Below are positions 39,221-49,014 of a stretch of DNA of 64,000 nucleotides, one piece after another. Position 1 is the stretch's first letter; each line of letters opens with the position of its first letter. The translations under genes and the position numbers were made by a program. The stretch lies in assembly GCA_045590195.1 (NCBI GenBank), contig JAZNQN010000070.1, forward strand, positions 42,433 through 106,432, in the 5' to 3' direction. This DNA comes from JAZNQN01 sp045590195. GTDB lineage: Bacteria; Bacillota; Clostridia; UMGS1883; UMGS1540. The notes beneath the pieces are model-generated. The model did not search any database and had not been told where the DNA came from. It saw only the letters and a list, made by a program, of their open reading frames with translations.

Positions 39221-41518
39221 ATGGCTAAAGTTACAGCTACCAACAAACCGAGAATTCATTCGGTTGCCAAAGAACTTAACATAAACAACAAAGAACTTAT
39301 TGAAATTTTGGAAAAATACGGAATGGGTACAAAAAACCATATGAGTACCTTGTCCCCTCAGGATATGGATGTAATTTTTGATTATTACACCCAGAAATTT
39401 GATGATGGAACTCCTATTGAAGACTTTTTGGCTTCAGGCAAAAAAGAAGAGCCAAAGGCAGAAAAAGCCAAAGAAGACAAACCTGCTAAAAAAGCTAAAA
39501 AGGCCGAAAAAGCAGCGGAAGTGGCTGATGAAAAAGAAGAAGAGGTTTCATCAAAAATTGAAAAAAGAGAGAGCAGATACGTTGACACAAGACAAAACGT
39601 TGTTGACCTTGAAAAAATTTCAACCAATGAGCGAATTGAAGAAATGGTCGAAATTGACGACAATGCTCAAAGCGGCAAACAGAAAATAAAGAAAAAAGGC
39701 AAAAACATACGCCCACAGCCGGTTAAGGAAGAAGTTGCTCCACAGCCAAAGCCTAAGAAAAAAGAAAAAGTAAAAGTTGAAATTTTAGACGAAATTACTG
39801 TTGGCGAATTTGCGGAGAAAACAAAGCTTCCTGCAACAGAAATTATTAAAAAGCTTATGGAGCTTGGCATTATGGCAGGCGTTAGCCAGACAATTGACTT
39901 TGACACAGCGGCACTTGTTGGCGACGATTTGGGCTTTATTGTTGAAAAAGAAGTAATTGTTACTGCTGAAGATATTCTTTTCTCAGAAGAAGAGGACAAA
40001 GAAGAAGATTTGAAGGAAAGACCACCGATTGTTGTTGTTATGGGTCACGTTGACCACGGTAAAACCTCGCTTCTTGACGCTATCAGAAGCGCCAACGTTG
40101 CCGCAGGGGAAGCCGGCGGTATTACTCAGCATATTGGTGCTTACGGCGTTGAAATTAACGACAGAAAGATTACTTTCCTTGACACACCGGGCCACGAAGC
40201 CTTTACCGCTATGCGTGCCAGAGGTGCACAGGTTACCGACGTTGCAATTATTGTTGTTGCAGCAGACGATGGTATTATGCCACAGACAATTGAGGCTATT
40301 AACCACGCAAAGGCTGCAGGCGTTAGCATTATTATTGCAATTAACAAAATAGACAGAGAAAACGCAAATGTTGACCGCGTTATGCAGGAGCTTACCGAAC
40401 ACGGCTTAATTCCTGAAGACTGGGGCGGCGATACAATTTGTGTTCAGGTTTCGGCTAAACAGAGAATTAATATTGACGGCCTTCTGGAAATGGTACTTCT
40501 TGTTGCAGATATGAAAGAGCTTAAAGCTAATCCTGACAAATTGGCAAGAGGTACTGTTATTGAGGCAAGGCTTGACAAAGGCCGTGGCCCTGTTGCAACT
40601 GTACTTGTTCAGGAAGGAACACTTAACATTGGCGACACTATTGTTGCAGGTACTTCTGTTGGCAGAGTAAGAGCTATGATTTCTGACCAGGGTGCAAAGG
40701 TTAAAGTTGCAGGCCCTTCAACCCCTGTTGAAATTACAGGCCTTTCCGAAGTTTGTGACGGCGGCGATTTATTCTACGCAGTTAGGGACGAGAGAATGGC
40801 AAAACAGGTTGTTGAGCAGAGAAAACAGAAAATTAAAGACCAGATGCAAAAATCTTCTTCAATTGTTTCTCTTGACGATTTGTTCGGCCAGATTCAGGAA
40901 GGCGAAGTTAAAGACCTTAACATTATCGTTAAAGCCGATGTTCAGGGCTCGGTTGAGGCGGTAAAACAAAGTCTTGAAAAAATATCAAACGAAGAAGTTA
41001 GGGTTCGTGTTATTCACGGCGCTGTTGGTGCTGTTACCGAAAGCGACGTTATGCTGGCAACTGCTTCAAACGCAATTATCGTTGGCTTTAACGTTCGCCC
41101 TGACGGCGGCGCAAGAGCTGCGGCTGAAATGCATAAAGTTGATATGAGAATGTACAGAATAATATATGACGCAATCGAAGAAATTGAAGCGGCTATGAAG
41201 GGTATGCTTGCGCCCACATTCAGAGAAGCCGTAATAGGCCACGCAGAAATTCGTTCAACCTTTAAGGTTTCGGGCGTTGGTACAATTGGCGGATGTTATG
41301 TAACAGACGGTAAGTTCCAGCGTAATTCCTCAGTTCGTATCGTTCGTGACGGTATTGTTATTCACGAAGGGGAACTTGCATCGCTGAGAAGATTTAAAGA
41401 CGATGTTAAAGAAGTTAACCAGGGCTACGAATGCGGTATGAGCTTTGAGAAATTTAACGATATTAAAGAAGGCGACGCAGTTGAGTGCTTCATAATGGAA
41501 GAGGTTGCAAGAAGTTAA
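39221..41518 (+). CDS. infB: Translation initiation factor IF-2
   Basis: 765 aa. N-terminal IF2_N segment (VHSVAKELNINNKELIEIL-like), a Lys/Glu-rich linker (about 70-180), a second IF2_N module, and the GTPase domain from about 268 with GHVDHGKTSLLD, DTPGHEAFTAMRARG and NKIDRE. C-terminal domains II-IV bind initiator fMet-tRNA. RBS AAAGGGATGG. Complete and of normal length for a Firmicute. Confidence 0.97.
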   Translation: MAKVTATNKPRIHSVAKELNINNKELIEILEKYGMGTKNHMSTLSPQDMDVIFDYYTQKFDDGTPIEDFLASGKKEEPKAEKAKEDKPAKKAKKAEKAAEVADEKEEEVSSKIEKRESRYVDTRQNVVDLEKISTNERIEEMVEIDDNAQSGKQKIKKKGKNIRPQPVKEEVAPQPKPKKKEKVKVEILDEITVGEFAEKTKLPATEIIKKLMELGIMAGVSQTIDFDTAALVGDDLGFIVEKEVIVTAEDILFSEEEDKEEDLKERPPIVVVMGHVDHGKTSLLDAIRSANVAAGEAGGITQHIGAYGVEINDRKITFLDTPGHEAFTAMRARGAQVTDVAIIVVAADDGIMPQTIEAINHAKAAGVSIIIAINKIDRENANVDRVMQELTEHGLIPEDWGGDTICVQVSAKQRINIDGLLEMVLLVADMKELKANPDKLARGTVIEARLDKGRGPVATVLVQEGTLNIGDTIVAGTSVGRVRAMISDQGAKVKVAGPSTPVEITGLSEVCDGGDLFYAVRDERMAKQVVEQRKQKIKDQMQKSSSIVSLDDLFGQIQEGEVKDLNIIVKADVQGSVEAVKQSLEKISNEEVRVRVIHGAVGAVTESDVMLATASNAIIVGFNVRPDGGARAAAEMHKVDMRMYRIIYDAIEEIEAAMKGMLAPTFREAVIGHAEIRSTFKVSGVGTIGGCYVTDGKFQRNSSVRIVRDGIVIHEGELASLRRFKDDVKEVNQGYECGMSFEKFNDIKEGDAVECFIMEEVARS

Positions 41519-41529
41519 GGAGGGTTTTT

Positions 41530-41886
41530 ATGGCGGCTCACAGAAACGACAGAATTGACGAAGAAGTTAAAAGAGAACTAGGCGCTTTAATAAGAGAACT
41601 TAAAGACCCCCGTATTTCGGGAATTGTAAGCGTTGTAGCAGTTAAAGTTACAAAAGATTTGCGCTTTGCAAAGGCTTTTATAAGTGTTTTAGGAAGCGAA
41701 GAAGAGCAGAAAAGCTCTATTGAAGGCATTAAAAGTGCGGCAGGGTTTATAAGAAAAGAAATAAGCCGCAGAATTAACCTTCGTCACACACCTGAGTTTT
41801 CATTTGTGCTTGACAGTTCCATTGAACACGGCGCATACATTAACAAAATTATAACCGATTTATCAAAAGAAAACGAGGAGCAGTAA
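41530..41886 (+). CDS. rbfA: Ribosome-binding factor A
   Basis: 118 aa from ATG 41530 (AAGGAGGG). RNDRIDEEVKRELGALIREL, then DPRISGIVSVVAVKVTKDLR and the C-terminal PEFSFVLDSSIEHG, is the KH-like RbfA fold. Acts in late 16S rRNA maturation of the 30S subunit. 11 bp after infB. Confidence 0.94.
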   Translation: MAAHRNDRIDEEVKRELGALIRELKDPRISGIVSVVAVKVTKDLRFAKAFISVLGSEEEQKSSIEGIKSAAGFIRKEISRRINLRHTPEFSFVLDSSIEHGAYINKIITDLSKENEEQ

Positions 41887-41887
41887 T

Positions 41888-42847
41888 ATGCAAAATTTGC
41901 TGAAACTAATTGAAAACGCAGAAAATATAATACTGCTCCCACACGATAATATTGACGGCGACTCATTTTGCTCATGTCAGGCATTTAAAATGATGCTCGA
42001 TAGTATGGGCAAGGATTGCCGCATTGTGGCAGAAGTGCCCTGCATTAAAAAACTTGAATTTTTAGGGCTTTCCTGCGATGTTTACGAAGAAGGCATGGCG
42101 GCGGATTTAGTTATTGCCGTTGACTGTGCTGATGCAGGCCGTATGGGAGAGCGCGGCAAAATTTTTGAAAATGCGCCAGATAAGGCAACTGTTGACCACC
42201 ACAAAACAAACCGCGGTTTCGGGCAGATAAACGTTATAAACCCTGCGGCAGCGGCGGCTTGTGAAATTATATTTGACCTTTATAAGGAGTGGGGCATAGA
42301 AATTTCGCCTAAAGCGGCAGAGTGTATTTACTGCGGAATTGTTACCGATACGGGCGGGTTTCGCTATTCAAACACTACCGCAAAAACTCTTGAAGTTGCG
42401 GCAAGCCTACTTAAAATGGGCGTTAATGCAGAAAAGATAAACTTAAATATTTTTGAAAACAGGTCATTTGCTCAAATGGCAATTGAGGCCGCCGCAGTTG
42501 ACAATATCCGCTTTTTTCACGGTGGCAAAACAGCCCTTTGCTACATTTCAAAAGAAATGCAGGAAAAAGTAGGCACGAGTGATGACGATTTGAGCAACAT
42601 TTCGTCGATTATGCGCTCCATTGAAGGGGTTGAGGTTTCCGCCGTTATTAAAGAAAAAAATGGGGAGCTTCGCGTTTCAATGAGGTCGAAAGAGGTTGCC
42701 GATGTGGCAGAAATTTGTGCTTTACTTGGTGGCGGCGGACACAGCCGTGCCGCAGGCGCAAGCCTTGAGGGCGACGGAGAGGCCGCAATTGAAACCTTGG
42801 CAAAAATGATAGGGGAACATTATGAACGGTGTAATTTGTGTATATAA
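41888..42847 (+). CDS. nrnA: DHH-family oligoribonuclease / pAp phosphatase
   Basis: 319 aa. The DHH motifs DNIDGDSFCS, AVDCADAGR, TVDHHKTNRG and TDTGGFRYS bind two Mn ions; the DHHA1 domain ends GGGGHSRAAGASL. NrnA degrades short RNAs and 3'-phosphoadenosine 5'-phosphate. The ATG is 2 bp after rbfA; it overlaps truB by 26 bp, the usual neighbourhood in Firmicutes. Confidence 0.92.
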   Translation: MQNLLKLIENAENIILLPHDNIDGDSFCSCQAFKMMLDSMGKDCRIVAEVPCIKKLEFLGLSCDVYEEGMAADLVIAVDCADAGRMGERGKIFENAPDKATVDHHKTNRGFGQINVINPAAAAACEIIFDLYKEWGIEISPKAAECIYCGIVTDTGGFRYSNTTAKTLEVAASLLKMGVNAEKINLNIFENRSFAQMAIEAAAVDNIRFFHGGKTALCYISKEMQEKVGTSDDDLSNISSIMRSIEGVEVSAVIKEKNGELRVSMRSKEVADVAEICALLGGGGHSRAAGASLEGDGEAAIETLAKMIGEHYERCNLCI

Positions 42848-43676
42848 GCCAAAGGGAATTTCAAGCCACGACTGCATTTACAAAGTAAGGCGTGCTCTTG
42901 GAACCAAAAGAGTTGGCCACACGGGAACCTTAGACCCTATGGCCGAAGGGGTTTTGCCAATTTGCGTTGGCAAGGCTACAAGGGCATCGGAAATGATAAT
43001 GGCATCGGAAAAGGTATATAAGGCCGAAATTACTTTTGGTACAGAGACCACTACCGCTGACAGCGAGGGCGAAATTACAAGAAAAAGTGACAAAATAGTA
43101 ACAAAAGAAGAATTTCTGAGCATTTTGCCTGGGTTTATCGGCGAAATAGAACAAATTCCGCCAATGTATTCGGCAATTCACCATCAGGGAAAAAGGCTTT
43201 ATCAGCTTGCCAGAGAGGGCAAAGAAGTTGAGCGAAAGCCAAGAAAAATAACAATTTTTAATATTGAGCTTTTATCCTTTTTTGGAGATAAGGCAGAAAT
43301 TAGGGTTACTTGTTCAAAGGGAACATACATAAGAACTTTATGTGAGGATTTGGGAAGGGCCGCAGGCGGCGCGGCGCATATGAGCGCCCTTATAAGAGAG
43401 CAAAGCGGCATTTTTACCATTGAAAACTCGGTAAAACCCGAAGATATTACAGAAGATAAGCTTATTCCCGTAGACGAAATGTTTAAAGAATACGAAAGCA
43501 TTATATTAAACGCCGAAAACGAGGGCAGAGTTTTAAACGGCGCACCAATAAAGTATGGGTGCCGCGAGGGCGAAATTTACCGTTTATACGGCGAGGGAGG
43601 CAACTTTTTATGCCTTTCAAAGGGAATAATGGAAGATGGCGAAAGCTTTCTTAAAATGGTTAAAAGTTTTTATTAG
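42822..43676 (+). CDS. truB: tRNA pseudouridine-55 synthase
   Basis: 284 aa. GVICVYKPKGISSHDCIYKV, then GHTGTLDPMAEGVLPICVG with the catalytic Asp, YKAEITFGTETTTADSEG and CSKGTYIRTLCEDLG. Forms pseudouridine 55 in the T loop of tRNAs. The start ATG lies inside nrnA with AGGGGAAC upstream. Confidence 0.95.
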   Translation: MNGVICVYKPKGISSHDCIYKVRRALGTKRVGHTGTLDPMAEGVLPICVGKATRASEMIMASEKVYKAEITFGTETTTADSEGEITRKSDKIVTKEEFLSILPGFIGEIEQIPPMYSAIHHQGKRLYQLAREGKEVERKPRKITIFNIELLSFFGDKAEIRVTCSKGTYIRTLCEDLGRAAGGAAHMSALIREQSGIFTIENSVKPEDITEDKLIPVDEMFKEYESIILNAENEGRVLNGAPIKYGCREGEIYRLYGEGGNFLCLSKGIMEDGESFLKMVKSFY

Positions 43677-43684
43677 GAGAATTT

Positions 43685-44572
43685 ATGGAAAAGGCTGTTG
43701 CACTTGGAAATTTTGACGGCGTTCACAAAGCACACCGCAAAATTTTAAACCTTACCGCCAAAAAGGCGAAGGAAAAAAACTTAATAGCCACGGCGTTTTT
43801 ATTTAAAGACCATCCTATGGCAGTTTTAAAAAAAGGCGATTTTCGCTACATTATGCAAAACAGCGTAAAGGAGCAGAAAATAAGAGAGGCGGGCATAGAA
43901 GAAGTTATTTTTACCGAAACCACGCCCGAAATTTTAGCTCTTTCGCCTGAGGATTTTGTTTTTAAAGTTTTAAAGGAGCGGCTTTCGGCAAAGGTTGTTG
44001 TTGCAGGATACAACTACACCTTCGGCAAAGGTGGAAAGGGTGACAGCGCCTTACTTTCAAAGCTTTGCAAGGAGTGCTCTATTGAGGCAGTAATTCTTGA
44101 CAAAGAGGAGCTGCTTGGTTCTGCCATAAGCAGCAGCCGTATAAGAGAGTATATTCAAAATGGCGACATGCAGGAGGCAAATGCCCTGCTTGGCGGCCCA
44201 TATACTATTTACGGAACTGTTACAAAAGGCAAACAGCTTGGCCGAAAAATAGGTTTTCCTACTGCAAACATAGAATTTGAGCCTTATATGCTTATTCCAA
44301 GGCGGGGCGTTTACAAATCGGTTGCAGCTATAGAAGGCAAAAATTATCCCGCAATTACCAACATTGGAATTAATCCAACGATTGAAAATGCGGCAGTTAG
44401 AGCCGAATGTCACATTTTATATTTTGAAAAGGACATTTACGGCAAAAAAATTGAAATAGGGCTTATTGAAAAAATAAGAGATGAAATTAAATTCGACAGC
44501 ATAGAAGAGCTTAAAAAACAAATTGAGAAAGATAGAAATTATGTGTTAAACAGTTTGGAGGAAGTTTTATGA
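43685..44572 (+). CDS. ribF: Bifunctional riboflavin kinase / FAD synthetase
   Basis: 295 aa. N-terminal nucleotidyltransferase domain with ALGNFDGVHKAHRKIL and SSSRIREYIQNGDM; C-terminal kinase domain with GKQLGRKIGFPTANIEFEP and GVYKSVA. Makes FMN and FAD. AGGAG lies just upstream of the ATG. Overlaps proS by 4 bp. Confidence 0.94.
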   Translation: MEKAVALGNFDGVHKAHRKILNLTAKKAKEKNLIATAFLFKDHPMAVLKKGDFRYIMQNSVKEQKIREAGIEEVIFTETTPEILALSPEDFVFKVLKERLSAKVVVAGYNYTFGKGGKGDSALLSKLCKECSIEAVILDKEELLGSAISSSRIREYIQNGDMQEANALLGGPYTIYGTVTKGKQLGRKIGFPTANIEFEPYMLIPRRGVYKSVAAIEGKNYPAITNIGINPTIENAAVRAECHILYFEKDIYGKKIEIGLIEKIRDEIKFDSIEELKKQIEKDRNYVLNSLEEVL

Positions 44573-46272
44573 GATTATCAAAATTATTAATGCCTACTTT
44601 AAGAGAAACACCTGCAGAGGCTGAAATTTTATCACATCAGCTTATGCTGCGCGCAGGCCTTATAAGAAAACTGGCGGCAGGTATTTATTCCTACATGCCA
44701 ATGGGCCTTCGTTCGCTTAGAAAAGTTCAGGATGTTATCAGAGAAGAAATGGACAAAGCCGGCGCTAACGAGCTTTTAATGAGCGCACTACTCCCTGCTG
44801 AAAGCTTTCAGGCTTCGGGCAGATGGGATGTGTTCGGCCCTGAAATGTTTAGGCTGCACGACAGACACGAGAGAGATTTCTGCCTTGGCCCTACTCACGA
44901 AGAAATTTTTACAGAAACTGTTAAAAACGAAGTTCGTTCTTACAAACAGCTTCCTCTTACTTTATACCAGATTGGAACAAAATATCGTGACGAGAGAAGA
45001 CCTCGTTTCGGCGTTATGAGAAGCCGCGAATTTATTATGAAAGACGCATACAGCTTCGATTTAACTCAGGAAGGGCTTGATGAAAGCTACAAAAAAATGT
45101 ACAACGCTTACTGCGCTATTTTTAAACGCCTTGGCCTTGACTTTACCATAGTTGATGCCGACAGCGGCGCTATGGGCGGCAGTGGCTCTCAGGAATTTAT
45201 GGTTAAAAGCGAAGTTGGCGAAGATGTTATTGCACACTGCGAAGCTTGCGGCTATGCGGCAAACGAAGAAAAAGCGCAGTGTATCCCATCGGGCGACAAA
45301 TTTGAAGCAAACGGCAAGGAAATTGAAAAAATTGAAACTCCAAATGTTCACACAATTGACGAGCTTTGCGACTTTCTTAAAGTTCCTGCAAAAAGCTTTG
45401 CGAAAACTTTAATTTACAAAGCTGACGACAAATTTGTTGCAGTTATGGTCCGTGGCGACAGAGAAGTAAACGAAGTTAAGCTTCAGAATATGCTTGGAGC
45501 AGGCGAGGTTGAGCTTGCGGCACCTGCAGATGTACGCGATATTACAAAAGCAGAGGTTGGTTTTGCAGGCCCTGTTGGTCTTTCCATTCCTGTTTATGCT
45601 GACCTTGAGGTTGAAAAAATGCATTCATTCGTAGTTGGTGCAAACGAAACAGATTACCACCTTATAAACGTTGAAGGCGGCAGAGATTTTACCCCTGTAG
45701 CTTACAAGGATTTAAGAATTATTGAAGACGGCGACATTTGCCCTGTATGCGGAAAAGAAATTAAAACATATCACGGCATTGAAGTTGGCCACATATTTAA
45801 GCTTGGAACAAAATATTCAAAGGCACTTGGCCTTACATTCCCCGGCGAAAATGGGGAAGAGCCTGTTATTATGGGCTGCTACGGCATTGGCGTTAACAGA
45901 TGTATGGCGGCTGCTATTGAACAGAATTCTGACGAAAACGGCATAGTTTGGCCAATGGCAATTGCGCCTTACCACATTGCGGTTATTCCGGCAAATATGA
46001 AAGACGAAGCTGTTTTGGCTATGGCAGAAGAAATTTATGCTTCTCTTAATGCGGCAGGTGTTGAAGCCGTTATTGACGACAGAGACGAGAGAGCAGGCGT
46101 TAAATTTAAAGACTGCGACCTTGTTGGTATTCCGCTCCGTATTACAGTTGGCAAAAAAGCCGCTGACGGTATTGTTGAATTTAAAGAGCGTGGCGCTGAT
46201 GGCTTTGAAGAGCTTTCAAAAGATGCGGCTATAGAAAAAGCTATTGCCACTATTAAGGAAGGTTTAAAATGA
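44569..46272 (+). CDS. proS: Prolyl-tRNA synthetase, bacterial type
   Basis: 567 aa. Class II core: motif 1 region LRSLRKVQDVIREEMDKAGA, motif 2 YRDERRPRFGVMRSREFIMKD, an inserted YbaK-like editing domain (about 225-390), motif 3 GCYGIGVNRCMAAAIEQ and a C-terminal anticodon-binding domain. This is the ProS1 type with editing insert that hydrolyses Ala-tRNA(Pro). ATGA overlap with ribF and TGA/ATG coupling to the next gene. Confidence 0.96.
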   Translation: MRLSKLLMPTLRETPAEAEILSHQLMLRAGLIRKLAAGIYSYMPMGLRSLRKVQDVIREEMDKAGANELLMSALLPAESFQASGRWDVFGPEMFRLHDRHERDFCLGPTHEEIFTETVKNEVRSYKQLPLTLYQIGTKYRDERRPRFGVMRSREFIMKDAYSFDLTQEGLDESYKKMYNAYCAIFKRLGLDFTIVDADSGAMGGSGSQEFMVKSEVGEDVIAHCEACGYAANEEKAQCIPSGDKFEANGKEIEKIETPNVHTIDELCDFLKVPAKSFAKTLIYKADDKFVAVMVRGDREVNEVKLQNMLGAGEVELAAPADVRDITKAEVGFAGPVGLSIPVYADLEVEKMHSFVVGANETDYHLINVEGGRDFTPVAYKDLRIIEDGDICPVCGKEIKTYHGIEVGHIFKLGTKYSKALGLTFPGENGEEPVIMGCYGIGVNRCMAAAIEQNSDENGIVWPMAIAPYHIAVIPANMKDEAVLAMAEEIYASLNAAGVEAVIDDRDERAGVKFKDCDLVGIPLRITVGKKAADGIVEFKERGADGFEELSKDAAIEKAIATIKEGLK

Positions 46273-47198
46273 TTACAACCATAACACTTGCCCCCGCCTT
46301 TGACAGAACTTATTATGTTGACAACTTTACCCCTGATGCACTTAACCGCGCCTGGCAGGTAAAGGTTAATATGGGCGGCAAGGGGATAAATTTCAGCTCG
46401 ATTATAGCGGAATGTATGATTGATTGTACCGCTACGGGTTTTATGGGCGAAGGCGGAGAAAAATTTGAAAAGTTTCTTTCTGAAAAAGGCGCTATTTCCG
46501 ACTTTGTAAATGTTGAGGGCGATATTCGCACAAATATTAAAATTTGTGACGTTTCAAAGGGCACTTATACAGATTTAAACGAATGCTCGGCAGCAGTTTC
46601 GGAAAAAGATATATCAAGGCTTTACAAAAAAGTTGACTCCCTTTGCAAAAAAAGCCGCTTTTTATACATGGGCGGAACGCTTCCGCCGGGTGCGGCTCCC
46701 ACTATTTACAAAGACCTTATTGAAATTGGCAAAAAGAGAGATACCTATGTAATACTTGACGCCTCGGGACAGGCGCTGAGAGAAGGAATTGCAGCCTGCC
46801 CCCACGTTATAAAACCAAACAAAAGTGAAGCTGAAGAATTTTTAGGCAGAGAAATAAAAACTATTGCCGATGCGGCCAAGGGAGCGGAGGAAATGCTTTC
46901 CATGGGCGCCGAAACCGTTTTACTCTCTCTTGGTGGCGACGGGGCAATTTGTGCTGACAAAAACGGCGTTTTTTACGCAAAACCTCTTTGCGTTCCCGTT
47001 AAAAGCACCACAGGAGCAGGCGACACTTTTCTGGCAGGGTTTGTTTATGGCAAAAATAAAAACCTTGGCAACGCCGCCGCATTTAAATATGCTGTTTCAT
47101 TTTCTGCGGCAAAAATTCAAACAGAAGGGGTAGATTTGCCAAGCTTTAAAGAGCTTTGTGCCTACACCGACAAAATTATATGTGAACAGATAAAATAA
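46269..47198 (+). CDS. PfkB-family sugar kinase (1-phosphofructokinase type)
   Basis: 309 aa. TLAPAFDRTYYVDNFTPDAL with NMGGKGINFS at the N-terminus matches the FruK/LacC branch of PfkB kinases; the C-terminal STTGAGDTFLAGFVYG is the anion-hole/catalytic Asp signature. Phosphorylates a sugar phosphate such as fructose 1-phosphate or tagatose 6-phosphate. No PTS gene is adjacent, and a place between proS and lepA is unusual, so the substrate is not clear from context. Confidence 0.85.
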   Translation: MITTITLAPAFDRTYYVDNFTPDALNRAWQVKVNMGGKGINFSSIIAECMIDCTATGFMGEGGEKFEKFLSEKGAISDFVNVEGDIRTNIKICDVSKGTYTDLNECSAAVSEKDISRLYKKVDSLCKKSRFLYMGGTLPPGAAPTIYKDLIEIGKKRDTYVILDASGQALREGIAACPHVIKPNKSEAEEFLGREIKTIADAAKGAEEMLSMGAETVLLSLGGDGAICADKNGVFYAKPLCVPVKSTTGAGDTFLAGFVYGKNKNLGNAAAFKYAVSFSAAKIQTEGVDLPSFKELCAYTDKIICEQIK

Positions 47199-47214
47199 GA
47201 AAGGATTACGCTTT

Positions 47215-49014
47215 ATGGCAGACCGTTCGAAAATAAGAAATTTTTGTATAATTGCTCATATCGACCACGGCAAGAGTACCCTTGCTGACAGGCTTTTGGA
47301 GCTTACAAATACAATTGAAGAGCGTGACATGGAGTCGCAGCTACTTGACAACATGGACCTTGAAAGAGAGCGTGGCATTACAATTAAAGCAAGAGCTGTA
47401 CGCCTTTTATATGAGAAAGACGGGGAGGAATATGTTTTAAACCTTATCGATACCCCCGGCCACGTTGACTTTAACTACGAGGTTTCGCGTTCGCTGGCGG
47501 CTTGTGAAGGTGCGCTTTTGGTAGTTGACGCCGCTCAGGGCATTGAGGCGCAAACTCTGGCAAACACTTATCTGGCACTGGAGCACGACCTTGAAATTTT
47601 GCCCGTTATAAACAAAATAGATTTGCCTGCGGCAAGGCCTGAGGTTGTAATAGGCGAAATTGAAAATATTATCGGAATAGAGGCCGAAAATGCGCCCAAA
47701 ATAAGCGCCAAAAACGGAATAAACATTGAGGCGGTGCTTGAGAGAATTGTTGAGGGGGTTCCCTCTCCTGAAGGCGACGATAATAAACCACTTAAAGCGC
47801 TTATATTCGATTCTTACTACGACAGCTACAAGGGCGTTATTGTTTACGTTCGTGTTATGGACGGAACGCTTAAAGCCGGCGAAACTGTTAGGTTTATGGC
47901 AACAGGAAAAGAGTTTGAGGTTGTTGAAGTTGGCTACTTAAAGCCTGACGGCATGATGGCCGCAAAAGAAATTGCGGCAGGCGAGGTAGGCTATATTACT
48001 GCCAGCATTAAAACTGTTGCCGACATAAACGTTGGTGACACTGTTACCAAAATAGAAAAACCTGCCTCAGAGCCACTACCCGGCTACAAAAAGGTAAACC
48101 CTATGGTTTACTGCGGTATTTATCCTGCCGACGGCGCAAAATACGGCGATTTACGTGAGGCGCTTGAAAAGCTGCAGCTAAACGATGCCGCTCTTTCCTT
48201 TGAGGCGGAAACATCGATTGCGCTGGGTTTTGGTTTCAGATGCGGATTTTTAGGCCTTTTACACATGGAAATTATTCAGGAAAGGCTTGAAAGAGAATAT
48301 AATTTAGACCTTGTAACTACCGCCCCCGGCGTTATATACAAGGTTACAAAAACAGGCGGCGAGGTTTGCTTTATAGATAACCCTACAAACTTGCCGTCAC
48401 CTTCCGAAATTGAAATGATGGAAGAGCCTTTTGTAAACGCCAACATTATGGTTCCAACCGAATTTGTTGGAAGCATTATGGAGCTTTGTCAGGACAGGCG
48501 CGGCATTTACAAGGATATGAAATATATCGACGAGGGCAGGGCTTCGCTTCACTACGAAATGCCCTTAAACGAAATTATTTACGACTTTTTTGATGCCCTT
48601 AAATCGAGAACAAAAGGCTATGCTTCTTTTGACTATGAAATGCTTGGATACGTTAAAAGCGACCTTGTAAAGCTTGATATACTTTTAAACGGCGAGGTTG
48701 TTGATGCACTTAGCTTTATAGTTCACACATCAAAATCTTATGCTCGCGGCAGAAGAATTGCCGAAAAGCTTAAAGAAAACATTCCGCGCCAATTATTTGA
48801 AATTCCTATTCAGGCGGCAATTGGCGGCAAGGTTATTGCCAGAGAAACCGTTAAAGCTATGCGTAAAGACGTTTTGGCTAAATGTTACGGCGGCGATATA
48901 ACAAGAAAGAAAAAGCTACTTGAAAAACAGAAGGAAGGTAAAAAGAGAATGAGGCAGGTAGGCTCTGTTGAGGTTCCTCAGGAGGCGTTTATGTCTGTTC
49001 TTAAGCTTGACTGA
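47215..49014 (+). CDS. lepA: Elongation factor 4 (LepA)
   Basis: 599 aa, full length. G domain with AHIDHGKSTLADRLLE, DTPGHVDFNYEVSRSLAACE and NKIDLPAA, EF-G-like domains II, III and V, and the unique C-terminal domain (KSYARGRRIAEKLKENIPRQ). Translational GTPase that promotes back-translocation or ribosome biogenesis. 16 bp after the kinase gene. Confidence 0.96.
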   Translation: MADRSKIRNFCIIAHIDHGKSTLADRLLELTNTIEERDMESQLLDNMDLERERGITIKARAVRLLYEKDGEEYVLNLIDTPGHVDFNYEVSRSLAACEGALLVVDAAQGIEAQTLANTYLALEHDLEILPVINKIDLPAARPEVVIGEIENIIGIEAENAPKISAKNGINIEAVLERIVEGVPSPEGDDNKPLKALIFDSYYDSYKGVIVYVRVMDGTLKAGETVRFMATGKEFEVVEVGYLKPDGMMAAKEIAAGEVGYITASIKTVADINVGDTVTKIEKPASEPLPGYKKVNPMVYCGIYPADGAKYGDLREALEKLQLNDAALSFEAETSIALGFGFRCGFLGLLHMEIIQERLEREYNLDLVTTAPGVIYKVTKTGGEVCFIDNPTNLPSPSEIEMMEEPFVNANIMVPTEFVGSIMELCQDRRGIYKDMKYIDEGRASLHYEMPLNEIIYDFFDALKSRTKGYASFDYEMLGYVKSDLVKLDILLNGEVVDALSFIVHTSKSYARGRRIAEKLKENIPRQLFEIPIQAAIGGKVIARETVKAMRKDVLAKCYGGDITRKKKLLEKQKEGKKRMRQVGSVEVPQEAFMSVLKLD